This document shows, piece after piece, positions 1-5,255 of a DNA stretch of 6,679 nt; the first letter of the stretch is position 1; each line of letters opens with the position of its first letter. The stretch is taken from assembly GCA_034660495.1 (NCBI GenBank), contig JAYEJJ010000021.1:1-6679 (forward strand), written 5' to 3'. The position numbers were made by a program, and so were the translations under genes. The DNA comes from DATFJZ01 sp034660495 (GTDB taxonomy: Bacteria > Desulfobacterota > Desulfobacteria > Desulfobacterales > Desulfobacteraceae). Under the pieces are notes generated by a model. It did not search any database and had not been told where the DNA came from. It saw nothing but the letters and a program-made list of their open reading frames with translations.

Positions 1-62
1 GTTGCTCAATCGGAAATGCTTCCATTGATGCCGTAAGGAAATATATTGAATCTCAGGGTTAG
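1..62 (+). CDS. tnpA: IS200/IS605 transposase TnpA, C-terminal 19 residues (partial)
   Basis: In the frame starting at base 3 the sequence reads CSIGNASIDAVRKYIESQG and then TAG at 60-62. A tail of the form N-x-(4,5)-I/V-x-K/R-YIE-x-Q is usual for the end of small IS200-type Y1 (HUH) transposases, which cut and rejoin single-stranded DNA. The catalytic HUH motif and tyrosine lie outside the window, so activity cannot be judged. The gene converges on panC with about 70 bp between stop codons. A second copy with the same bases closes the right end of the window. A short match limits certainty. Confidence 0.72.
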   Translation, partial: CSIGNASIDAVRKYIESQG

Positions 63-67
63 CGAGT

Positions 68-114
68 CCGGCAATTCATCCCCTGAGCTAAAGACTCAGG
101 GGTTTTCTTGCCGG
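68..114 (+). other. IS right-end imperfect hairpin, terminator-like
   Basis: An outer stem, CCGGCAA (68-74) with TTGCCGG (108-114), encloses an inner 8-bp perfect stem, CCCCTGAG (80-87) with CTCAGGGG (95-102), and a 7-nt loop. The unpaired TTCAT and TTTTC segments between the stems form the internal bulge expected of IS200/IS605 ends, which TnpA recognises as single-stranded DNA. On the plus strand the inner stem is followed by TTTTCTT, so it could also terminate tnpA transcription. On the minus strand, the direction of panC, no T-tract follows. The same structure occurs inverted at 6568-6614. Confidence 0.75.
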
Positions 115-130
115 TTTTCTATAAAGACAC

Positions 131-973
131 CTAATGGATGACCACATTGTCTATCAGCCTGGTTTCCCCGACTTTAACCGCCAGGGCCACAAGCAGGGGA
201 GGGACTGGGGAAACAGCATCCTCCAGTGTTTCTGGATGACAAAGGGAAATATAGTCAATGGCGGTACCGGGAAAACCGGTAATATAAGCTGTAATGGCTT
301 CCCTGATTTCCCGGCAGCTCTTCTTTTTTTCTCTTATCATGGTTTCTGCCATGACAAGGGATTTTGACAGGCTCAATGCTGCCTGTCTCTGGCCGGGCGT
401 CAAACAGGCATTCCGCGAACTCATGGCGAGTCCGTCTTCCTCCCTGACAATGGGGGCGGCAATGATATCTATGTCAAAATTCAGATCAGTGCACATCTGT
501 TTTATAATGCGCAACTGCTGAAAATCCTTTAACCCGAAAACCGCTGAGTGGGGGTTTACAATATTGAACAGCTTGGTCACCACTGTGGCAACCCCTCTGA
601 AGTGAACAGGTCTTGACAGTCCGCATAAATGGTGGGGAAGCTGGTTCAGCTCTACCCAGGTCTGAAAGCCTGGGGGATAGATGTCTGCGGTATCTGGAAG
701 AAAAACAACAGAGACCTTTTCTTTTTCAGCCAGGGAAAGATCTTTTTCGATATTTGAGGGATATGTGTCCAGATCTTCATTTTCTCCAAACTGGGCAGGA
801 TTGACAAAGATACTGACCAGGGTGTGATCGTTTATTTCCCGGCCCTTTTTTATAAGGGAAAGGTGCCCCTGGTGCAGATATCCCATGGTGGGCACCAGAC
901 AGAGGGTCTCCCCGGCAAGTCTTGTGGTTTCAGACCATTTTTGCATATCCTTTATTTTTCTGATGATTTTCAT
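131..973 (-). CDS. panC: pantothenate synthetase (pantoate--beta-alanine ligase)
   Basis: This cytoplasmic enzyme joins pantoate and beta-alanine, using ATP through a pantoyl-adenylate intermediate, in the last step of pantothenate (vitamin B5) synthesis. The 280-residue length is normal. Family motifs appear in order: VPTMGYLHQGH with the HxGH nucleotide-binding histidines (H34, H37), FVNPAQFGENEDLDTYP (57-72), HFRGVATVVTKLFNI (124-138), FGLKDFQQL (146-154), REEDGLAMSSRN (177-188, the KMSKS-like loop) and a final RLIDN. The ATG at 971-973 has an AAGGAA ribosome site 7 nt upstream (about 981-986). The gene stands alone here, without panB or panD. The IS end begins 6 bp past its TAG stop, so any native terminator has been displaced or lost. 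Paired-hairpin repeats occupy its upstream region. Confidence 0.97.
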   Translation of the reverse strand: MKIIRKIKDMQKWSETTRLAGETLCLVPTMGYLHQGHLSLIKKGREINDHTLVSIFVNPAQFGENEDLDTYPSNIEKDLSLAEKEKVSVVFLPDTADIYPPGFQTWVELNQLPHHLCGLSRPVHFRGVATVVTKLFNIVNPHSAVFGLKDFQQLRIIKQMCTDLNFDIDIIAAPIVREEDGLAMSSRNACLTPGQRQAALSLSKSLVMAETMIREKKKSCREIREAITAYITGFPGTAIDYISLCHPETLEDAVSPVPPLLVALAVKVGETRLIDNVVIH

Positions 974-1000
974 TACAGATTTCCTTTTTACTCGATAATT

Positions 1001-1283
1001 TTTATATGAAAGCCATCAGCCGTCAGCCATCAGTACTCAGCTAAAAGCTAACAGCTGTCATTTTTCGTTGTAGCCGGGTTGGTAACCATGGTCCGGCTAT
1101 GCCGGTTTTATAAGAAACTTGAAACAAGATACAAGAAACAAGACGCGGTACAATTCAAGTCTCATGGTTTGTTGTGATGCTGCGCATCATATGGGTTATA
1201 TGAAAGTCCATGTTACCGACGTGGTCTTTCATGCTTTGTTGTGGGCAGAACGAGAAGTAAAGAGGTCTGCCCGTGGCAGTTAG
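1001..1283 (+). repeat. Array of three paired-hairpin repeat units (units 1-3)
   Basis: Three head-to-tail units follow a strict layout: hairpin 1 ending in CAT, a 9-nt linker, hairpin 2, then a 10-nt spacer. Unit 1: hairpin 1 at 1006-1061 (ATGAAAGC arm; right arm GCTGTCAT has one change), linker TTTTCGTTG, hairpin 2 at 1071-1099 (TAGCCGG with CCGGCTA), spacer TGCCGGTTTT. Unit 2: hairpin 1 at 1110-1165 with different arms (ACTTGAA 1117-1123, TTCAAGT 1154-1160), linker GGTTTGTTG, hairpin 2 at 1175-1189 (TGATGC, TGC, GCATCA), spacer TATGGGTTAT. Unit 3: hairpin 1 at 1200-1232 (ATGAAAG, CTTTCAT), linker GCTTTGTTG, hairpin 2 at 1243-1272 (GGGCAGA, TCTGCCC), spacer-like TGGCAGTTAG. On the panC strand the array reads hairpin 2 then hairpin 1, followed by TATAAA (1001-1006) 28 nt before the panC start. 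Function unknown. Confidence 0.8.
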
Positions 1284-1526
1284 TAAACAGGGGCAGGCTT
1301 ATGAGTATTGCCTTTTGATGTATTGTCTTTTTCCCGGCTGTCAAAATCATAACGCTTTACCCGGCAGAATTTTCACTAAATTTTGTCAGCGTTTTCTCCC
1401 TTTAAGCGTAATATGCTGTATTTGCACATATTTTTTTTTATTTTAGCTATGGCACTTCTTTTGCAGCTGTATCATATTGTATCATATTGTATCATGCTGA
1501 CCATGATTAAAACAAAGATGTTCTGT
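1284..1526. other. Intergenic DNA between repeat arrays, no convincing gene
   Basis: No reading frame here has both a ribosome site and a recognisable product. Two weak features are visible. An interrupted inverted repeat pairs CTGTCAAAAT (1338-1347) with ATTTTGTCAG (1380-1389), 9 of 10 matching. Three 10-bp direct repeats lie at 1470-1495. T-rich stretches around 1430-1444 would suit a promoter region for the diguanylate cyclase gene, but no clear -35/-10 pair was identified. Confidence 0.5.
1470..1495. repeat. 10-bp direct repeats (two full copies plus a partial third)
   Basis: TATCATATTG occurs twice back to back (1470-1489), followed by TATCAT (1490-1495). The 10-bp period is one helical turn, so all copies face the same side of the DNA, as in binding sites for OmpR/PhoB-type regulators. 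It lies about 170-200 bp before the diguanylate cyclase start. A regulator is not identified, and a chance or slippage-derived repeat is equally possible. Confidence 0.5.
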
Positions 1527-1624
1527 ATAACCCACATGATGCGCAGCATCATAACGAAAAATGAAAGCTGTTGGCTGAGTACTGACGGCTGATGGCTTTC
1601 ATATAAAACCGGCATGGCCGGCCC
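1527..1624 (-). repeat. Paired-hairpin repeat unit 4, with a remnant of a neighbouring unit
   Basis: Read on the minus strand: hairpin 1 at 1561-1602 (ATGAAAGC and GCTTTCAT arms), 9-nt linker TTTTCGTTA (1552-1560), hairpin 2 at 1537-1551 (TGATGC, TGC, GCATCA) and spacer TGTGGGTTAT (1527-1536). On the outer side of hairpin 1, positions 1603-1623 read on the minus strand as CCGGCCA followed by TGCCGGTTTTAT. That matches the right arm of a hairpin 2 plus its spacer as in units 1 and 5, so another unit once adjoined and was truncated. In the plus direction the order is hairpin 2, hairpin 1, TATAAA (1602-1607), then the diguanylate cyclase gene at 1668. Confidence 0.8.
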
Positions 1625-1667
1625 ATTTTTGGTATTTCTGTTAAATTATAGCGTAAAAGAGGTTAAA

Positions 1668-2723
1668 ATGAAACGGCAATTCGCTTTGATTTCAAAAAGA
1701 GTTTCAGATGTTCTGTCTGTTTTTTTGAATGTTTCAGTAAGGCAGTCAGATCACAGGCGCCTGTCCCGTTATATTATCGAGCTGAATCAGAAAAAATCTT
1801 CAGAAGATATTATTGCCGAGGCAGCCGACTGTCTCAAGCATATTCTGGGCTACCGGGTGTTTGCCTTTGTCATTAAAACGGAAAAGGGACTTGAGGTATG
1901 GCTTGACCCGAAAGCTTACAAGGGTAATCTTGAGCCCCTGTTCATGGAAGATTTTGAAATCAGCCGCATAGAAGAGATTTCCTATACAAATCAAGGATTT
2001 CAAGGTGACATGCCAGGGGAAAATGTCAGTATGAAAAGCCTTGTTTCCTATGATCTTTTTGAAGAGCACTGCAGGGCAAAAATTTATATGCTTCCCAAAA
2101 CCATAATAACAGACTATCATGAGGAACTGGTAAATATTATTCTTAAAAGTACAGGGGTTGCCATTTCCCGGCAGCGCAAAATTGAGCAGCTCACCAATGC
2201 AGCTGCCGTTGATCCCCTCACGGGTTGCTACAACCGAAGGGAGCTGGAAAAACATTTGCAGCGGTGCATCTCCAGTGTTGAAAGAAACCGCAGAAACCTG
2301 TCCATTTTCATGTTTGACATTGACCATTTTAAACAGGTCAATGATACATACGGACACCAGGCCGGTGATACTGTTCTTAAGGAAATAACCCGTCTGGTTC
2401 AGCAGAATATCCGGACTGAAGACATACTGGCAAGATTCGGCGGTGAAGAATTTCTTGTTGTGCTTCCGGGAACCGGCCGCCAAGAGGCCATGGAAATGGC
2501 AGACCGGCTGAGGCATAAAATTTCCACAAAATGGATCAAAACACAGGAAGGACACATAAGGATAACAGCCAGTTTCGGGGTTGCCGCCTATAAACCCCGT
2601 ACAGATATGACCCAGCTGGTGAAGTCTGCTGATACCATGCTGTACAAAGCCAAGCTGGCCGGCAGAAATCTGGTGATGCCCGGGCTTATCAAAATATGCT
2701 CCAAAGCGACGTCAGGCACCTGA
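1668..2723 (+). CDS. Diguanylate cyclase (GGDEF domain) with N-terminal GAF-like region
   Basis: A predicted soluble 351-residue diguanylate cyclase that makes c-di-GMP from two GTP. The GGDEF domain runs from about residue 181: DPLTGCYNRRELE, the metal-binding FDIDHFK with D217 followed by N225 and D234, and signature GGEEF at 258-262 with both acidic residues intact. An inhibitory I-site RxxD (R249-T-E-D252) sits five residues before the signature, so product feedback is likely. Residues about 40-170 resemble a GAF-type sensor in size and pattern, but no ligand residues are recognised. No membrane segment is seen. The ATG at 1668 is preferred because AAAAGAGG lies 5 nt upstream; an in-frame ATG at 1614 lies in repeat DNA without a ribosome site. 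The last 15 residues extend beyond the usual end of the domain (AGRN). Confidence 0.93.
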   Translation: MKRQFALISKRVSDVLSVFLNVSVRQSDHRRLSRYIIELNQKKSSEDIIAEAADCLKHILGYRVFAFVIKTEKGLEVWLDPKAYKGNLEPLFMEDFEISRIEEISYTNQGFQGDMPGENVSMKSLVSYDLFEEHCRAKIYMLPKTIITDYHEELVNIILKSTGVAISRQRKIEQLTNAAAVDPLTGCYNRRELEKHLQRCISSVERNRRNLSIFMFDIDHFKQVNDTYGHQAGDTVLKEITRLVQQNIRTEDILARFGGEEFLVVLPGTGRQEAMEMADRLRHKISTKWIKTQEGHIRITASFGVAAYKPRTDMTQLVKSADTMLYKAKLAGRNLVMPGLIKICSKATSGT

Positions 2724-2757
2724 GGGATCTTCCAAAAAACATCCCGGGCAATAAACG

Positions 2758-2908
2758 TATAACTCGGTTATCAAGTTTTTATGGAAGGGCCGATCGCCGC
2801 CCCCAACGGTTGCCTGTCAGGAACATTGAGCGCCAAAGGAGATCAGACGTTTTCCCTGCCAGGCAACCGTTGGGGGCGGTGCTACTCAAAGAACTTGATG
2901 ATCGAGTA
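2758..2908. repeat. Head-to-head pair of dispersed repeat type R2, forming a long inverted repeat
   Basis: Two inverted copies of one repeat face each other across about 33 bp. The inner arms 2797-2821 and 2855-2879 match at 24 of 25 positions and contain CAACCGTTGGGGGCGG or its complement. The outer arms ACTCGGTTATCAAGTT (2762-2777) and AACTTGATGATCGAGT (2892-2907) match at 14 of 16. A single copy lies at 6474-6543. The pair starts 34 bp after the diguanylate cyclase stop codon and could fold into a strong stem that insulates or terminates transcription, though no T-tract follows. No coding capacity. Confidence 0.8.
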
Positions 2909-2950
2909 CAGTGTTTTCTTTCAGATCCCTGATTAAAAATATCTCCAGGC

Positions 2951-2979
2951 TTGACATCTATATCTTTTATGGTTTAAAT
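2951..2979 (+). promoter_or_regulatory. Candidate sigma70 promoter for cheD and downstream genes
   Basis: A perfect -35 hexamer TTGACA (2951-2956) is followed after 17 bp by TTAAAT (2974-2979), a 4-of-6 match to the -10 consensus. It would leave a leader of roughly 115 nt before cheD at 3104. It lies just past the R2 inverted repeat, so transcription of the chemotaxis-type genes would start separately from the diguanylate cyclase gene. Judged by eye only. Confidence 0.5.
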
Positions 2980-3103
2980 ATTAAGTTTCGATGCTCAAGT
3001 AAATGTGTCTGATGCCTTGATTGTCGAGCAGTATTATTTGTGTCAGTCTGCCCAGCCTTCTGTTTCACTCATTAATCCGGTTTAAATCCGCAGGTAGAAT
3101 CAA

Positions 3104-3583
3104 ATGAGAATAATTGTCGGTGTTTCTGATATGAAGGTGAGCAACAACCCGGGTGATACCATTTCCACATATTCCCTTGGATCCTGCATCGGCCTTGTTG
3201 TTTTTGATCCCGTCGTAAGGGCCGGCGGTATTCTTCATTATATGCTTCCAGAATCAAAACTTGACCGAGAAAAGGCGGCAAGCCGTCCTTTTCTGTTTGC
3301 CGACACAGGCATTCCAAGACTGTTCAAAGGGGTTTACAAACTGGACGGTCTGAAAAACAGGATGCAGGTATCTGTGTTTGGGGGATCCCAGATCCTTGAC
3401 CAGAAGGGGTTTTTTAATATCGGCAAGCGTAATTTTATGGCGCTTAAAAAGATTCTTTTTAAGAACAATGTGATGGTGAGCTATGAAGATGTGGGCGGCA
3501 ATGTTAACAGAACCATAAGACTTGAGATTGCAACGGGCAGTATCTATGTTAAGACGTCAGGGTCAAAGGAGGTGAAGATTTGA
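3104..3583 (+). CDS. cheD: Chemoreceptor glutamine deamidase CheD
   Basis: CheD deamidates specific glutamines of methyl-accepting chemotaxis proteins and, in systems with CheC or CheX partners, helps adaptation. The 159-residue protein has the family core YSLGSCIGLVVFDP followed by GGILHYMLP. Catalytic Cys28 and His45 sit in the expected positions with Thr22 before them, and GGSQIL and GKRNF follow. It is cytoplasmic and has no signal peptide. The start is the ATG at 3104, with a weak AGGT 8 nt upstream; earlier in-frame starts are not supported. Its TGA stop overlaps the TTG start of the HDOD gene, so the two were translationally coupled. No receptor gene is in the window, so its substrates are encoded elsewhere. 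Confidence 0.95.
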   Translation: MRIIVGVSDMKVSNNPGDTISTYSLGSCIGLVVFDPVVRAGGILHYMLPESKLDREKAASRPFLFADTGIPRLFKGVYKLDGLKNRMQVSVFGGSQILDQKGFFNIGKRNFMALKKILFKNNVMVSYEDVGGNVNRTIRLEIATGSIYVKTSGSKEVKI

Positions 3584-4472
3584 CCAGATTACAGGATATG
3601 ATAAAAGAGATCAGAAATCTGGTGCCTGTACCTGCGGTTGTGAATCAATTGATGGCTGCTGTTGATGATCCGGACTGCTCCATGGCCCATATTTCTGAAA
3701 TTATTCAGTATGATCCCGCTGTAACTGCAAATATTATTAAAACCTGTAATTCTGCTTATTTCGGTCTTGCAAATCCAGTGGAATCCATAAAGGATGCCGT
3801 TGCCCTGCTTGGCACGGATCAGATTGTTGAACTGGTTTTCCTCAAGGGGACCCGTCAGGCTTTTTCATCTTGAAACTGGATCATAAAAACACAATATTTG
3901 GCTACCCACTTAAGGCGGGACAAGCCTTTAAAATCAAATGTCTTGGCAGCCTGAGATTTAGGGGATCTAAAGCTAATTATCCACATAAAAATCTTTGAAA
4001 ATATCCCGCCTTAAGTGGGTAGCCAATATTTACAGCTGCCCTGCTCAAGGATATCGGGAAAACCGTGCTTGACAGATATGTTACCCATTCTTTGGAAAAA
4101 ATCACATTCCTGGTCCATGAAAAAGGATACAGCTTCAGGGAGGCGGAAAAGGAAGTGATCGGAATCGATCACGCTGAACTGGGTGCGATGATTGCTAAAA
4201 TATGGAAATTCAGCCCCACTCTGGTTAAAATTATCCGCCATCACCATCTGTCTGATGAAAATATGCGAAAGGACAAGGATGTTGCCATTGTATACCTGGC
4301 AGACTGTATATGCGTGATGATGGGTATTGGGGTGGGTTCAGACGGCCTTGCCTGCCGATTCCATGATGATGTGATTCGAAATCTCAATATCAGCGCGGAG
4401 GATTTTTCCCGGATTATTGCAGATTTTTCATTTAATATGCAAAAGGTTGAAGAACTTCTGCAGATGGTATAA
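3580..4472 (+). pseudogene. HDOD-domain signalling protein, broken by deletion/frameshift and a MITE
   Basis: The gene starts at TTG 3580 with a strong AAAGGAGGTG site 6 nt upstream, inside the cheD stop. The first 97 residues are the N-terminal half of an HDOD domain: LVPVPAVVNQL, DPAVTANIIKTCNSAYFGL, then SIKDAVALLG. The frame stops at TGA 3871-3873. The C-terminal half continues two frames over, about 3857-4472: ILKLDHKN, then (after the MITE) FTAALLKDIGKTVLDRYV, DHAELGAMIAKIW, IIRHHHLSD and VYLADCICVMMGIGVG. The 3900-4024 MITE plus its 7-bp duplication adds 132 bp, a multiple of three, so it does not cause the frame change. The two halves also join with about 20-40 residues fewer than the family usually has between LLG and the LLxDIG motif. 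A separate out-of-frame deletion near 3870 is therefore inferred. HDOD proteins are non-catalytic signalling scaffolds. The TAA stop at 4470-4472 lies in repeat DNA. Confidence 0.88.
3893..4031. mobile_element. 125-bp MITE (3900-4024) with 7-bp target-site duplication, inside the HDOD gene
   Basis: Perfect 21-bp terminal inverted repeats, 3900-3920 and 4004-4024, begin GGCTACCCACTTAAGG. They are flanked by direct repeats AATATTT at 3893-3899 and 4025-4031, a clear target duplication. The 83-bp interior has no coding capacity, so the element is non-autonomous and must have been moved by a transposase encoded elsewhere. The exact, undecayed duplication and ends indicate a recent insertion. Stop codons within the element block read-through in every forward frame that would link the two gene halves. 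The parent IS family was not identified. Confidence 0.93.
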
Positions 4473-4639
4473 CCGGCATGGCCGGACCATGATCACCGAC
4501 CCGGCCACAACGAAGCATGAAAGCTGTTAGCTTTTAGCTGAGTACTGATGGCTGAGGGCTTTCATATAACGTCCATGCCTTGACAGGCACAACAAAGAAT
4601 GAAAGCTGTTAGCTGAGTACTGATGGCTTTCATATAAAT
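4469..4639 (-). repeat. Array of two paired-hairpin repeat units (units 5 and 6)
   Basis: Read on the minus strand, unit 6 has hairpin 1 at 4599-4633 (ATGAAAGC, GCTTTCAT), linker TCTTTGTTG (4590-4598), hairpin 2 at 4576-4589 (TGCCT, AGGCA, 4-nt loop) and spacer TGGACGTTAT (4566-4575). Unit 5 follows: hairpin 1 at 4517-4565, linker GCTTCGTTG (4508-4516), hairpin 2 at 4479-4507 (GGCCGG, CCGGCC) and spacer TGCCGGTTAT (4469-4478). The last spacer overlaps the TAA stop of the broken HDOD gene. In the plus direction the array precedes the response regulator gene, with TATAAA at 4633-4638 just outside hairpin 1. Confidence 0.85.
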
Positions 4640-4800
4640 AGTGTCTGAACGAAAACCCCGTGTTTGGACGAAAACGTGCCCAGCTGCAAGGCGCAAAAAA
4701 GTTTGAAACCGGAGTGTACTCAGGTACATGAGGCCCGATTATATAATTTGGCAAACTTTTGCAGCAACGCGGCAGATGGGTGCGTTTTCGTTCAAACACT
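4640..4800. mobile_element. MITE-like 161-bp imperfect palindrome (repeat type R3)
   Basis: The ends AGTGTCTGAACGAAAAC and GTTTTCGTTCAAACACT are inverted repeats with one mismatch, and complementarity continues inward, with CAGCTGC and AAGTTTG on the left against CAAACTTTTGCAG on the right. The centre has a small stem, TGTAC and GTACA around TCAG. AAAT on both sides (4636-4639, 4801-4804) is a possible 4-bp target duplication. The left end is doubled: a second copy of the terminal 16 bp lies at 4660-4675 (14 of 16 identical). It sits between repeat unit 6 and the response regulator, leaving the ribosome site intact. It is non-coding; mobility is inferred from form. Confidence 0.8.
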
Positions 4801-4829
4801 AAATAAATGGATTATAGCGGAAGGCGTGT

Positions 4830-5255
4830 ATGTCATTTTCAATTTTACTGGTAGATGATTCTCTGCCCATGAGGTCTGTTCTGAAAAAAACCTTTAAGGC
4901 TGCCGGATACAGCACCTCTGATTTTTTTGAGGCAGCCAACGGCCAGGAAGCCCTTGAGGTGTTGAAAAACAATTGGATCGATATTGTGTTAACTGATTTT
5001 ACAATGCCGGTTATGGATGGTCTGAAGCTGCTCCAGGAAATGAAAAAAGACGATTTGTTCCGGGAAATTCCAGTTGTTGTGATTACCACCGAGGGCAATC
5101 AGAAAAGGGTGGACTCCTTTTTTGAAAACGGTGCAGCAGGGTACATAAAAAAACCCTTTACCCCTGAACAGGTCAGGGATATTATCATATCTATAATGGG
5201 AGAGAGTGATGAGGGCGAAGACTTTGATGACTCAGATGAAGGCCTCGATTTCTGA
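4830..5255 (+). CDS. CheY-like single-domain response regulator with acidic C-terminal tail
   Basis: A 141-residue stand-alone receiver that accepts phosphate from a histidine kinase. All key residues are present: acidic pair D9-D10 (LLVDDS), phospho-acceptor D56 (TDFTMP), T86 (VITTEG), Y105 and K108 (YIKKPF). Spacing to D56 is the same as in E. coli CheY. There is no output domain, so it acts by protein contact. After the receiver come about 17 residues, nearly half of them Asp or Glu, encoded where the next gene starts. The ATG at 4830 has CGGAAGG 5 nt upstream. With cheD before and cheX after, a chemotaxis-type role is likely, but the kinase is not in this window, so twitching or other outputs are possible. 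Native promoter elements may be separated from it by the R3 insertion. Confidence 0.95.
   Translation: MSFSILLVDDSLPMRSVLKKTFKAAGYSTSDFFEAANGQEALEVLKNNWIDIVLTDFTMPVMDGLKLLQEMKKDDLFREIPVVVITTEGNQKRVDSFFENGAAGYIKKPFTPEQVRDIIISIMGESDEGEDFDDSDEGLDF

Larger units (their letters stand above)
1..125 (+). mobile_element. IS200/IS605-family element, right end only
   Basis: This is the 3' end of an IS200/IS605-type insertion sequence, with the rest beyond the left edge. It holds the end of tnpA followed by a subterminal imperfect hairpin typical of these elements, which lack terminal inverted repeats and are processed as single-stranded DNA. Positions 3-125 are identical to the reverse complement of 6557-6679, and identity stops exactly at 125, so the element boundary is at or just before 125. 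The end lies 6 bp from the panC stop codon, so the element landed in the 3' flank of panC without touching the gene. The family call rests on the tnpA tail and hairpin form only. Confidence 0.8.

Noticed and set aside
974..1100. Riboswitch upstream of panC
   Set aside because: The structure there is the dispersed repeat also found upstream of unrelated genes; no known riboswitch core was recognised.
1006..1283. CRISPR array
   Set aside because: The repeats are palindromic units with 9-10-nt linkers; there are no 28-40-bp identical repeats with unique spacers and no cas genes.
1383..1592. Small hydrophobic open frame (69 codons, TTG start) in the panC-GGDEF intergenic region
   Set aside because: No ribosome site, composition set by T-rich DNA and the 10-bp repeats, and its last third is repeat unit 4.
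1614..1667. Upstream ATG extending the diguanylate cyclase by 18 residues
   Set aside because: It lies in the repeat remnant with no ribosome site; the ATG at 1668 has a good one.
1800..2555. 251-codon open frame on the minus strand
   Set aside because: It lies wholly within the GGDEF gene in an opposing frame, and its product shows no recognisable domain.
4065..4472. C-terminal HDOD half as an independent gene from GTG 4065
   Set aside because: No ribosome site, and the domain motif ALLKDIGK begins before this codon, so it is the remnant of a split gene.
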